This document shows, one piece after another, positions 7,914-17,122 of a stretch of DNA of 52,501 bases. The notes beneath the pieces are model-generated. The model ran no database searches. It saw only the letters and a list, made by a program, of their open reading frames with translations, and was not told where the DNA came from. Positions within the stretch are counted from its first letter, which is position 1, and each line of letters begins with the position of its first letter. Location of the stretch: positions 1-52,501 of the forward strand of contig QUAH01000017.1 in the NCBI GenBank assembly GCA_003426165.1. Direction: 5' to 3'. This stretch comes from Candidatus Saccharicenans subterraneus. GTDB lineage: Bacteria; Acidobacteriota; Aminicenantia; Aminicenantales; Saccharicenantaceae. Made by a program: the position numbers and the translations under genes.

Positions 7914-9386
7914 ATGGGCACTCATAACTTCCTGGCATTTGACCTGGGAGCGGAAAGCGGCCGGGCCATGCTGGGCCGGCTGCAGGCTGGCCGGCTGGAG
8001 TTAAAAGAAATCCACCGCTTTCCCAACAAGACCATCCTGCTGGAAAACCGCCTCCACTGGAACATCTATTACCTTTTCGAAGAAATCAGGAAAGTCCTCC
8101 GGGACTGCCGCCGGGACGGCCTGGAAGTGTCCAGCCTCGGGGTGGACACCTGGGGCGTGGACTTTGGCCTGCTGGATGAGCGGGGTAACCTCCTGTCCCT
8201 TCCCTACTGCTACCGGCACCGTTCCTTCCCGCAAGCCATGGAAAAATATTTTAAGAATTTTCCCGGGGAGGAGCTCTACCGCCTGACCGGAATCCAGTTT
8301 CTGCCGTTCAATTCACTCTTCCAGCTCTACTGCTACCTCGAGGAAAACCCGGGAATAATCCGGGCCGCCCGCAGGCTGCTGTTCACCCCAGACCTCATCA
8401 ATTACCTGCTGACCGGAAAGCAGGCCACCGAGCTGACCATTGCCTCCACTTCGCAGATGCTTTCGCCCTTCACCCGTAGCTGGATACCGGAGCTTCTGGA
8501 GAGGATGGGAATTTCTCCCGGTATACTTCCCGAAATCAACCAGCCCGGAACCCGGCTGGGGAAAATTTCGAGCTGGCTGGTGGAAGACGGGGCGCCGGAC
8601 ATAGAAGTTGTCCAGGTGGCCAGCCACGACACCGCCTCGGCCGTGGCCGCGGCCCCGGGCCGGGGTGAAGACTGGCTCTATATCAGCTCCGGGACCTGGT
8701 CGCTGGTCGGGGTGGAACTTCCGGAGCCTGTGGTCAGCCCGCAGTCCTTTGCCTCAAACTTCACCAACGAGAGCGGGCTGGGCCGAACCATCCGCTTCCT
8801 GAAGAACGTCACCGGTCTCTGGCCGCTGCAGCAGTGCCGCAAGGTCTGGGCCAGGAACCGGGACCTTAACTATGAACAGCTGGTGGAAATGGCCAGGGCC
8901 GCCCGGCCCTTCCAGCTTTACCTGGACCCGGATGCCCCCGATTTTCTCCACCCCGATAACATGGTCGAAGCCATAAATGCTTACGCCCGGAAGACCAGGC
9001 AGAAAGAACCGGGCGACATCGGGACCATGGTCCGGACCATCCTGGAGAGCCTGGCCTTCAAGAGCCGGCTGGTGGTGGAGGAACTCGGCCGGCTGACCGG
9101 GAAAAAGTTCAGCACCATCCACCTCGTCGGGGGCGGTTCGCGCAACCAGTTGCTCAACCAGTTCACGGCCGAGGCCACCGGCCTGAGAGTGCTGGCCGGT
9201 CCGGACGAGGCCACCTCGGCCGGCAACATCCTGGTTCAGGCCCTGGCCGCCGGGGCGGTGAGCAGTCGCCAGGAAATAAGAGAAGTGGTCTGGCGTTCTT
9301 TTGAAATAAAAGAATTCAACCCACAACAGCAGGGGCTCTGGTCAGACCGTTACCAGGATTTCCTGCGGGTGACCGGGCTGAAGTAG
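7914..9386 (+). CDS. rhaB: L-rhamnulokinase
   Basis: A 490-aa FGGY-family sugar kinase that phosphorylates L-rhamnulose to L-rhamnulose-1-phosphate with ATP in the cytoplasm. Seen: the N-terminal phosphate-binding segment AFDLGAESGRAMLG, the sugar-site motif LGVDTWGVDFGLL, the second actin-like domain with SHDTASAVAA and YISSGTWSLVG, and the adenosine-binding LVGGGSRNQLLNQFTAEATG. The length matches RhaB. An upstream in-frame TTG at 7899 was rejected because AAGG is placed correctly only for the ATG at 7914. The rhaA gene follows after 71 nt, so the two act in sequence. No aldolase (rhaD) is in view. No clear promoter was found. Confidence 0.95.
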   Translation: MGTHNFLAFDLGAESGRAMLGRLQAGRLELKEIHRFPNKTILLENRLHWNIYYLFEEIRKVLRDCRRDGLEVSSLGVDTWGVDFGLLDERGNLLSLPYCYRHRSFPQAMEKYFKNFPGEELYRLTGIQFLPFNSLFQLYCYLEENPGIIRAARRLLFTPDLINYLLTGKQATELTIASTSQMLSPFTRSWIPELLERMGISPGILPEINQPGTRLGKISSWLVEDGAPDIEVVQVASHDTASAVAAAPGRGEDWLYISSGTWSLVGVELPEPVVSPQSFASNFTNESGLGRTIRFLKNVTGLWPLQQCRKVWARNRDLNYEQLVEMARAARPFQLYLDPDAPDFLHPDNMVEAINAYARKTRQKEPGDIGTMVRTILESLAFKSRLVVEELGRLTGKKFSTIHLVGGGSRNQLLNQFTAEATGLRVLAGPDEATSAGNILVQALAAGAVSSRQEIREVVWRSFEIKEFNPQQQGLWSDRYQDFLRVTGLK

Positions 9387-9457
9387 ATGCCCCCTGCCCC
9401 CGGTCTTGACAGCGGAACCTTAAAATTATAAAAAATCATCATCCAGGAGGGTTGATA

Positions 9458-10720
9458 ATGGACCTGACCGTGGTCGATAAACGTTACCGGGAAGCCAGGG
9501 AAAAGTACGCCGAGCTGGGTATCGATACCGAAAAGGCCCTGGAAGAACTGCAGAAATTTCAGCTGAGCCTGCACTGCTGGCAGGGAGACGATGTCCAGGG
9601 CTTCGAATGGCAGGAAATCAGCTTCGAGGGCTCGGGCCTGCAGGTCACCGGTCATTACCCGGGCCGGGCCCGGAACGCGGCCGAGCTCCGCCAGGACCTG
9701 GAAAAAGCCCTGTCCCTGATCCCCGGACACCACCGGGTCAACCTCCATTCCATTTACGGGGAATTCAACGGGCCAGTTGAGCGCAACGAATATGAGCCCG
9801 CCCACTTCCGGGGCTGGGTGGAGTGGGCCAAGGTCCTGAACATCAAGCTTGATTTCAACGCCACCTGCTTCAACCATCCCAAGGCGGCCTCGGGCCTGAC
9901 CCTGAGTCATCCCCGGAAAGAAATAAGAAAATTCTGGGTCGAGCACGTCAAGTGCTGTCGCAAGATTGCCGCCTTTTTCGGCCGGGAACTCAAGTCCTAT
10001 TCCATCCATAACCTCTGGATCCCGGACGGATTGAAGGATATACCCTCCGACCGCTGGCTCTACCGTCAGCTGCTTTACGATTCCCTGGAGGAAATCTTTG
10101 AGCTGGAGTTCTCCCAGACCCTGCTCAAGGACTCGCTGGAAAGCAAGCTCTTCGGCCTGGGCAGCGAGGCTTTCGTGGTCGGTTCCCACGAGTTTTACCT
10201 GGCCTATGCCCTGAAGAAGGGAAAGATGGTCTGCCTGGACCTGGGCCACTTCCACCCGACCGAGTCGGTGGCCGATAAGCTTTCCTCCATTCTTCAGGTC
10301 AGCAGCGAGCTTCTTCTCCACATCAGCCGCGGCCTGCGCTGGGACAGCGACCACGTGGTCATCGGGAACGACGAGCTGGACACCCTGGCCGAAGAAATCG
10401 TCAACTCCCCCATCCCGGAAAAAATTCACCTGGCCCTGGACTACTTCGACGCCTCGATGAACCGGGTCGGGGCCTGGGTGCTGGGTGCCAGGTCCACCCT
10501 GCGCAGCCTGCTGCGGGCCCTGCTCCTGCCCTGGGAAAGAATCAAGCAGGCCGAGCTGGCCGGAGAAAGCCTGGTCAAGCTGGCCTGGCGGCAGGTGGCC
10601 CGCGACCTGCCCCTGGGAGCGGTCTGGGATTACTACTGCCTGAATCATGATGTTCCGCCGGAAAACATGTGGCTGGCCGAGGTCAAGGACTACGAGGAAC
10701 AGGTGCTGAGCCAGCGCTGA
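9458..10720 (+). CDS. rhaA: L-rhamnose isomerase
   Basis: A 420-aa cytoplasmic isomerase that interconverts L-rhamnose and L-rhamnulose using divalent metal ions. It supplies the substrate of the kinase just upstream. The N-terminal signature QLSLHCWQGDDVQGF is at about residues 28-42. The metal-site segments NLHSIYGEFNG, LDLGHFHPTESVADK and LALDYFDASMNRVGAW are present. The length is right for RhaA. The ATG at 9458 follows AGGAGGG by about 6 nt. Together with rhaB and the GH78 rhamnosidase at 14217, it gives most of a rhamnoside-to-rhamnulose-1-phosphate route. Confidence 0.95.
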   Translation: MDLTVVDKRYREAREKYAELGIDTEKALEELQKFQLSLHCWQGDDVQGFEWQEISFEGSGLQVTGHYPGRARNAAELRQDLEKALSLIPGHHRVNLHSIYGEFNGPVERNEYEPAHFRGWVEWAKVLNIKLDFNATCFNHPKAASGLTLSHPRKEIRKFWVEHVKCCRKIAAFFGRELKSYSIHNLWIPDGLKDIPSDRWLYRQLLYDSLEEIFELEFSQTLLKDSLESKLFGLGSEAFVVGSHEFYLAYALKKGKMVCLDLGHFHPTESVADKLSSILQVSSELLLHISRGLRWDSDHVVIGNDELDTLAEEIVNSPIPEKIHLALDYFDASMNRVGAWVLGARSTLRSLLRALLLPWERIKQAELAGESLVKLAWRQVARDLPLGAVWDYYCLNHDVPPENMWLAEVKDYEEQVLSQR

Positions 10721-10741
10721 GCCATCCCACCGGCCTAAAGT

Positions 10742-10771
10742 TTGACTATTATTCAGTAGCTGCATTAAACT
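10742..10771 (+). promoter_or_regulatory. Sigma70-like promoter for HEAT/HD-GYP pair
   Basis: TTGACT at 10742-10747, an 18-bp spacer, TAAACT at 10766-10771. Transcription would start near 10778, about 10 nt before the ATG at 10789, which has no ribosome site. The mRNA would therefore have a very short leader. Confidence 0.5.
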
Positions 10772-10788
10772 ATGGCTGAAATCTGACC

Positions 10789-12675
10789 ATGACCCCAGAG
10801 GATAAGACCACAGACCAGACGTTATCCGAGAAGGAATACGAGGCCCTGGCCTTCCAGAAGGCCCGGGAGGTGGTCCTGTCCCTGGCCAACACCATTTCCG
10901 CCCTGAAGATTTTCCCGGCCCACCACGCCTCGGCCATTCACTTCCGCCAGGACTTTATCGCCAAGCTAAAAGCCTTTTTAGACCAGTTCCAGAAGCTGGA
11001 ACTGGAAATCGGCGAATTCGCTTTCTATTTCCAGGGCAAGCCGGTCTACCAGGATGAAATTTCCAGCAAGAGCCTGCCCTTCTTTTTCTACAAGGATGGA
11101 CTCCGGGTGCTGGCCCTTTACCAGGGAATGGACGACCAGGAAATCAGCGATTTCCTGGACCTGGTCCGCTCGGAGTCGGCCAAGCCGGCAGAAGAATCCG
11201 ACCTGGTCAACGCCCTGTGGTTGAAAGACCTGGCCAACGTCCAGTACTATGCCCCGGAAGAATTCATCGAAAACCGCATCCTGGAAGAACGGGCCGAAAG
11301 CCTGAACAAGAAGGGGCTGCAGATAATCCCCCAGGAACTGGCCAGCCGGACGGTGGAGATCAACGTCAACCGGGAAAAGATTTTTTCGGGCAAGCTGGAG
11401 CTCCGGCCCGAGGAGAAACAGGCCCTGGAGTCTTTCGAGGACCAGGAGCTGCCCGAGCTGCCGGAGACCTGGCAGCAGACCCTCGATTTTGCCGAGGGCG
11501 AGGGAGAAACCAGGCCTGAAAAAGAAGAGATAGGGCCGGAGCGGGAGAAGACTGCCGGTGGCCTGGCCGGCCGGGTGGCCCTCAGCCCGGAGGAAATGGA
11601 GCTCTTAAACCAGCTGGTGGAGCGCAACCGCCAGCTCTCCCCGGAAGAAGAATTTCTTAACCTGATGATGGAAATCCTGGCCCTGGAAAAAGACCGGGAT
11701 CAGTTCCAGACCAACCTGGACATTCTCCGTAATTTTTACCAGGAGAGCATCAGGACCGGCCGGTTTGAAATCCCGATTCTCCTGGACAAGAAAATTAAAG
11801 ACCTGAAGGCCCTGATATCGGCCGACCAGCCGGAAAAGCTGCCGGGACTGGAAGCCTTCGCCGCCAGCGCCGGCAGCCTGCAGATCCTGGACGAGATCAG
11901 GAAACTGGTAGACCAGAAAATTGAACTTAATTACCTGGCCCTGTTTGATTACCTCAGGCAGTTCGGCGAAAGGGCCCTGCCCTTCCTGGGCGAGCTCTAC
12001 GAGAAAATTGACCAGCCGGAATTCAGGGAGAATGTCCGGAACCTGGTCAGCAGCAAGCTCCAGGAAAATCCCGGGCTGGCCGCCATCTTTATAGACGACC
12101 AGAAGCCAACCCTGACCGGGGCCGTCATCGAGCTGATGCGGGCCATGCCCGGCCAGAAAATCATACCCCATTTCAGCAATTTCCTGACGCTCAGCAATAC
12201 CGGCCTGAAATTAAAGGCCATCGAGGCCCTGGGGACCTTCCAGGATGAAATGGCCAACAAGATACTCCTGGGCTTCATGAACGACCGGGATTCTGAGGTC
12301 CGGCTCAAGGCCACCTCCAGCCTGAAATACCTGGGCGATTCCAGCCGTTTGGGCCAGCTGATGAAGGAGACCGCGAGCCGGGCCTTCCGGCAAAAGCCCT
12401 TTGAAGAGAAAAAGGCCCTGTTTGAATTTCTCGGCCGGAGCCGGAACCCGGAAGCCTTCAATTTCCTGCGCCGGATGTACCTCAAGAAGTCCTGGCTGCC
12501 CTCGACCACCGAACTCAGGCTGTGCGCCGTGGCCGGACTGGAAGCTAACCGCAGCCCCGAGGCCGTGGAGCTCCTGCGCCGGGGAGAAAAGTTCCTGAAC
12601 CGCCGGGTGCGGGAAGCGGCCAGCCAGGCCCTGGTCAGGTTAACCGTGGGCGAAGAAAAGAGAGACTGGACATGA
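10789..12675 (+). CDS. HEAT-repeat protein with HD-GYP-associated N-terminal module
   Basis: A 628-aa soluble protein that I can place only by architecture. Residues about 20-125 form a helical/sheet module (LSLANTISALKIFPAHHAS, then FYFQGKPVYQ and LRVLALYQGMDDQEISDFL) whose layout matches the N-terminus of the HD-GYP protein encoded next. Residues about 185-265 are Glu-rich linker. Residues about 430-620 carry HEAT-like helical repeats, such as KLKAIEALGTFQDEMANKIL and EVRLKATSSLKYLG. HEAT repeats are protein-binding scaffolds. The stop overlaps the next start by 4 nt (ATGA), so the two products are translationally coupled and probably interact. No signal peptide is seen. No Shine-Dalgarno precedes the ATG; a promoter about 10-17 nt upstream suggests a nearly leaderless message. 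Confidence 0.75.
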   Translation: MTPEDKTTDQTLSEKEYEALAFQKAREVVLSLANTISALKIFPAHHASAIHFRQDFIAKLKAFLDQFQKLELEIGEFAFYFQGKPVYQDEISSKSLPFFFYKDGLRVLALYQGMDDQEISDFLDLVRSESAKPAEESDLVNALWLKDLANVQYYAPEEFIENRILEERAESLNKKGLQIIPQELASRTVEINVNREKIFSGKLELRPEEKQALESFEDQELPELPETWQQTLDFAEGEGETRPEKEEIGPEREKTAGGLAGRVALSPEEMELLNQLVERNRQLSPEEEFLNLMMEILALEKDRDQFQTNLDILRNFYQESIRTGRFEIPILLDKKIKDLKALISADQPEKLPGLEAFAASAGSLQILDEIRKLVDQKIELNYLALFDYLRQFGERALPFLGELYEKIDQPEFRENVRNLVSSKLQENPGLAAIFIDDQKPTLTGAVIELMRAMPGQKIIPHFSNFLTLSNTGLKLKAIEALGTFQDEMANKILLGFMNDRDSEVRLKATSSLKYLGDSSRLGQLMKETASRAFRQKPFEEKKALFEFLGRSRNPEAFNFLRRMYLKKSWLPSTTELRLCAVAGLEANRSPEAVELLRRGEKFLNRRVREAASQALVRLTVGEEKRDWT

Positions 12676-14123
12676 CCGAGGAAACATTGAAACCGGACAC
12701 AAAACAGGCCAGCGGCCCGAAACAGCAGAAGCTGGCCATTAATTTCTTGATCCGGTTTTACATAGTCTTCAAGATTCTCAGGCTGTATGCCGAGAACAAC
12801 GAGCTTCTCCAGGAACAGACAGAGCTGCTGTACCAGACTCTCCAGGAACTGAAAGAGGCTGCCCCGGAGATAAACTTCAAGATCAAGCGGGAGTCGATCT
12901 TCTTCAACCAGGCCCGGCTGAAGTTTTCCCTGGCCAACTACCCGATCTTCAAGTTCCTGCTGGAGGAGTTCCGCAAGCGGGAAATCGGGCTGCTGACCAT
13001 CGAACCGGATGTTTCCCGGGAGGAACTTCTCCGGGCGGTCAACGTCCTCGGCCTGAAAAGGACCTCGGCCACACCCTTCGAAGACATAGTCAGCGAGCTG
13101 GTCCAGCAGAACGTGGAGCGGGTCAGGCTGGAGAAGCTGGAGGCTTCCGAAAAGCTGCCCAGCCCCGAGCGCAGCGCCGCCCGTCTGTTCTTCCTCAGCA
13201 TCCTGCACCTGCGGGAAGTGTCGGAAAGGAACAAGGAAAACGAGCAGATCAGGCTCAACACCACCCGCCGCCTGATCCAGTCCATCTTCAACCACCTGGT
13301 GGACAACGAGTCTTTCCTGCTGGGCCTGACCACCATCAAGAACCACGACGAGTACACCCTGAACCACTCGGTCAACGTCAGCCTGCTGGCCGTGGCCCTG
13401 GGCCGGCGGCTGGGACTGTCCAGGGCCGAGCTGGTGGACCTGGGCCTGGCCGCTTTCTTCCACGACCTGGGCAAGATTGAGACCCCGCTGGAGATTCTCA
13501 ACAAGCCGGGTCAATTGACGGATGATGAAAGAAAGATCATGGAACTCCATCCCCACCAGGGCGCGGAAAAGCTGGTCCAGTTGCGCCAGTTCCGGAGGCT
13601 GCCGGTCAGTGCCATCCACGTGGCCATGGAGCACCACATCAAGGAGGATTTGACCGGCTATCCCCGGTTAAAAATAAAAAATGACGTCAACCTCTACAGC
13701 CGCATCGTCAAGGTCTGTGACTTCTTCGATGCCATCACCACCAAGCGGGTCTACCGGAAGAAGACCTTCACCCGCTCGGAAGCCCTGAGCCTGATGCTGG
13801 AGAATATCGGCAGCGAGTTCAACCCGGTCATCCTCAAGACCTTTGTCCAGATGATGGGCATCTTCCCGGTGGGCAGCCTGGTGCTGCTCAACACCGGGGA
13901 AGTCGGCCTGGTGGTGGAAAACAACCAGGAAACCAGGTTCCTGCTGCGACCCAGGGTCAAAATAATCGTCGACAGCCAGGGTCAGAAAGTCGACGGCGAG
14001 GTGGTGGACCTGACCGAGGTCGACCCTCAGACCAGAAAATACAGGCGGACCATTGTCAAGGAAATCAACCCGGAAGATTACGGCCTGGAGGTCCCGGACT
14101 ACTTCCTGGTACAGGCCATGTAA
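12672..14123 (+). CDS. HD-GYP domain c-di-GMP phosphodiesterase
   Basis: A 483-aa cytoplasmic protein. The HD-GYP domain spans about residues 190-400: NHSVNVSLLA, then FFHDLGKIETP with the metal-binding His-Asp near residue 262, HPHQGAEKL, AMEHHIKEDLTGYP with the GYP loop intact, and IVKVCDFFDAITTKRVYR. HD-GYP enzymes hydrolyse cyclic di-GMP; retention of all motifs suggests activity. The N-terminal ~125 residues (VFKILRLYAENNELLQEQ, then IFFNQARLKF and IGLLTIEPDVSREELL) form a module also recognisable in the preceding HEAT protein. The C-terminal ~80 residues resemble the beta-rich tail seen in many stand-alone HD-GYP proteins. It overlaps the upstream gene by 4 nt and sits inside the rhamnose locus. 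Confidence 0.92.
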   Translation: MTEETLKPDTKQASGPKQQKLAINFLIRFYIVFKILRLYAENNELLQEQTELLYQTLQELKEAAPEINFKIKRESIFFNQARLKFSLANYPIFKFLLEEFRKREIGLLTIEPDVSREELLRAVNVLGLKRTSATPFEDIVSELVQQNVERVRLEKLEASEKLPSPERSAARLFFLSILHLREVSERNKENEQIRLNTTRRLIQSIFNHLVDNESFLLGLTTIKNHDEYTLNHSVNVSLLAVALGRRLGLSRAELVDLGLAAFFHDLGKIETPLEILNKPGQLTDDERKIMELHPHQGAEKLVQLRQFRRLPVSAIHVAMEHHIKEDLTGYPRLKIKNDVNLYSRIVKVCDFFDAITTKRVYRKKTFTRSEALSLMLENIGSEFNPVILKTFVQMMGIFPVGSLVLLNTGEVGLVVENNQETRFLLRPRVKIIVDSQGQKVDGEVVDLTEVDPQTRKYRRTIVKEINPEDYGLEVPDYFLVQAM

Positions 14124-14216
14124 GCTGGATAGAAACAGCAATGACCAGACCGAGAAATAATTTTCAGGCCGGTCTGAGTACGGCCGGCCCGAAAACATCA
14201 TATGCAGGAGTTGAGA

Positions 14217-16913
14217 ATGCCGATTCATCCGCCCTTTGACCTGAGGGTAGAATACCTCAGGGACCCAGAGATCATCGATATCCCCAGACCAAGGTTCTTC
14301 TGGAAACTCAGGAGCGATTTCCGCGGCGACCAGCAGACCGCCTACCAGATCATAGTTTCTTCGGAAAGGGAATTCTGCGAGAAGGAGGTGGGCGATTTCT
14401 GGGACAGCGGCAAGGTCAGCAGCCAGGAGTGCACCCACATTCCCTATGGCGGCGAGGAACTGCTGAGCTGCCAGAACTACTACTGGAGAGTCCGCTGGTG
14501 GAACATCTCCGGGCAGGTCAGCCCCTACAGCGATATCGCCGTCTTCGGCACCGGTTTCATGGGAACCTCAAAATTGCGGGCCAGCTGGATTACCATGGAA
14601 GAGCCCGAGACCTATGCCGGCCCAACGACGGTCCTGCTCGGACAGAGCGAAGAACCGGACATCCAGTGCCTGGGAATCTACCTCAGGAAAGAATTCAAGA
14701 GCCGGGGCCGGGCCACCCGGGCCATGATTTATATCAGCGGGCTCGGGCATTACCGGCTTTACTTTAACGGGCAGAGAATCGGCGACCGGGTGCTGGACCC
14801 GGGCTGGTCGGATTATAATAAGGTAGCCCTGTACTCGGCCTACGAGGTCACCGACCTGGTCCGGGAACAGAACGCCGTGGGGGTTGTCCTCGGTAACGGC
14901 CGCCACATCCAGAAGTATGGCTACGGCCAGCCGCGGTTGCTCTGCCGGCTGGAGATCTACTACGAAAAGGGCGGCCTGGACATCATCACCAGCGACGAGA
15001 GCTGGCGGGTCTCTGGCGGCCCGGTCAGGGAAAACGGAATCTATTTCGGCGAAAACTACGACGCCCGCCTGGAACAGCCGGGCTGGGCCGAGCCCGGTTT
15101 CGACGACTCCGGCTGGCAGAAGGCGGTGACCGTTTCCGGTCCGGTCCTGGATGCCCAGAACATTCCGCCCATAAGAATTACCGAGCGGTTGAAGCCGGTA
15201 AGCATCAGGCCGGCCGGAGAAGGCCGGTACATTTTTGATTTCGGGAAGAATATCTCGGGCTGGGCCAGGCTGCGGGTCAGCGGCCCGGCCGGTACCCAGG
15301 TCCAGCTTCGCTACGGCGAGCTCCTCCACCCGGACGGCAGCCTGAACCAGGCCACCTGCGACCGGGCCAGGGCCACCGACGTTTATATCCTGAAGGGCGA
15401 TGGACTGGAGGTCTACGAACCGCACTTCACCTACCACGGCTTTCGCTACGTGGAGCTGGACAGCTTCCCGGGCACCCCGGACGAGAATACCCTGGAAGCC
15501 TGCTTCATCCACAGCGATGTCGAGAGCTGCGGGCAGTTCGAGTCGTCAAGCCAGCTGCTGAACAGGATTCACCACTGCTGTCTGACCAGCTTCCGCTCCA
15601 ACCTGATGAGCATCCCCACCGACTGTCCCCAGCGCGACGAACGTCACGGCTGGCTGGGAGACGTCCTGGCCACGGCCGAGGCGGCTTCTTATAATTTTGA
15701 CCTGGCCGCTTTTTATACCCATTTCCTGAATTTAATCCGTCAGGCGCAGAAGGAAGACGGCAGCCTGCCCGATTTCGTTCCCCCCTACAACCCGGCCGTC
15801 TACCCGGCCGACCCGGCCTGGGGTTCAGCCTACATCAGCCTGTGCTGGCACCTTTACCGGTTTTACGGCGACCGGGACATCCTGCGCAAGCACTTCCAGA
15901 GCCTGAAGAATTACGTAGAGTTCCTGAGGCAGAAAGCCACCGGGAACCTGCAGCTCGGCCTGGGCAAATACGGCGACTGGTGCCAGCCGGGGGGCATGGT
16001 GCCCAAGAAAACCCCGCTGGAGCTGGTGGCCACCTGGTTCTACTATCATGACGTGAAGATTTTTGCCAGCATCTGCGAGCTGGTGGGCAGGAAGGAAGAA
16101 TCCAGGCAATACCAGGAGCTGGCCGGACAGATAAAGTCTGCTTTCAACCGGGCTTACCTCGAAGAAAGGCAATACAAAGCCCTGAGACAGAGTCCGGTCG
16201 ACCGCTTCCCGGACCAGACGGCCAACCTGCTGCCGCTCCTCCTGGACCTGGTTCCGGAAGAGGCAAAAGAAAACGTTCTTAAAGCCCTGCTGGAATCGCT
16301 GGTCATCCGGCACGATTATCACCTCGATACCGGGGTAATCGGTACCCGTTTCCTGTTCGAGGTGCTGGATAAGTTCGGGCTGCCGGAAGTGGCCCTGAAG
16401 ATAATCCTCCAGGATTCTTATCCCGGCTGGGGTTACATGGTCAGAGAAGGAGCCACCAGCCTCTGGGAAAGGTGGGAAAAGCTCACCGGCCAGGGCATGA
16501 ATTCTCACAACCATGCCATGTTCGGCAGCGTGGACGCCTGGTTCTACCGGGGCCTGGCCGGCCTGCAACCGATCGAACCCGGCTGGAAAGTATTTGAGGT
16601 TAAACCCTACCCCGGGCTGGAAGAGGTCAGGTGTCGACTGGTGACAGTCCAGGGAGAAATAGCCGTGGACTGGAAGAAAAAGGATTCCGAGTTTAGCCTG
16701 ACCCTGGCCGTTCCGGTCGGGACCAGGGCCCGGTTAACTTTTCCGATCATCTGGCGTGATTACCTCATCAAAGAGTCGGGGCTTCTTATCTGGGAAGGAG
16801 GTCAATTCGTGGCCGAAGACCCCCGGCTGGGAGTGACCCTGGCCGAACTCAACCGGGAACCTGTCTTCTGGGTGGAATCAGGAAAATATGAATTCCTGAT
16901 GAAGAAAGCTTGA
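14217..16913 (+). CDS. Alpha-L-rhamnosidase (GH78)
   Basis: An 898-aa glycoside hydrolase that releases L-rhamnose from rhamnosides by inversion. Order seen: N-terminal fibronectin-like domain with RPRFFWKL, a jelly-roll carbohydrate-binding region (GLGHYRLYFNGQRIGDRVL), then the (alpha/alpha)6 catalytic domain with CPQRDERHGWLGD near residue 470, whose Glu is the proposed general acid, GKYGDWCQPGG, and EGATSLWERWEK near residue 749, the proposed base. No signal peptide is present, so it probably acts in the cytoplasm on imported oligosaccharides. The ATG at 14217 has AGGAG 6 nt upstream; the ATG at 14202 is part of that ribosome site. A 7-bp inverted repeat (14146-14152 with 14170-14176) precedes the gene. 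Functionally linked to rhaB and rhaA upstream. Confidence 0.95.
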   Translation: MPIHPPFDLRVEYLRDPEIIDIPRPRFFWKLRSDFRGDQQTAYQIIVSSEREFCEKEVGDFWDSGKVSSQECTHIPYGGEELLSCQNYYWRVRWWNISGQVSPYSDIAVFGTGFMGTSKLRASWITMEEPETYAGPTTVLLGQSEEPDIQCLGIYLRKEFKSRGRATRAMIYISGLGHYRLYFNGQRIGDRVLDPGWSDYNKVALYSAYEVTDLVREQNAVGVVLGNGRHIQKYGYGQPRLLCRLEIYYEKGGLDIITSDESWRVSGGPVRENGIYFGENYDARLEQPGWAEPGFDDSGWQKAVTVSGPVLDAQNIPPIRITERLKPVSIRPAGEGRYIFDFGKNISGWARLRVSGPAGTQVQLRYGELLHPDGSLNQATCDRARATDVYILKGDGLEVYEPHFTYHGFRYVELDSFPGTPDENTLEACFIHSDVESCGQFESSSQLLNRIHHCCLTSFRSNLMSIPTDCPQRDERHGWLGDVLATAEAASYNFDLAAFYTHFLNLIRQAQKEDGSLPDFVPPYNPAVYPADPAWGSAYISLCWHLYRFYGDRDILRKHFQSLKNYVEFLRQKATGNLQLGLGKYGDWCQPGGMVPKKTPLELVATWFYYHDVKIFASICELVGRKEESRQYQELAGQIKSAFNRAYLEERQYKALRQSPVDRFPDQTANLLPLLLDLVPEEAKENVLKALLESLVIRHDYHLDTGVIGTRFLFEVLDKFGLPEVALKIILQDSYPGWGYMVREGATSLWERWEKLTGQGMNSHNHAMFGSVDAWFYRGLAGLQPIEPGWKVFEVKPYPGLEEVRCRLVTVQGEIAVDWKKKDSEFSLTLAVPVGTRARLTFPIIWRDYLIKESGLLIWEGGQFVAEDPRLGVTLAELNREPVFWVESGKYEFLMKKA

Positions 16914-17122
16914 GGCCGTACTTACGAAATTGTAGCCGGTCTTTCCGGGTCTTACGATCTAAACCCAGGGCTATAAACACTGTCCCCACTTACCTGCTAA
17001 GAAAATTTAGCCCGGGCAAAGTGAAAATCAGTCCAGGCCTGAACATGGATGGAATCAATCTTAAAATGATACTGACCGGGCGAGTGGTTCTCATCGAGGG
17101 AATAATGGTGGGCAGGATTAAA

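Noticed and set aside
14240..14261. 7-bp inverted repeat CCTGAGG/CCTCAGG as a regulatory hairpin
   Set aside because: It lies within the rhamnosidase coding region and is short enough to be chance.
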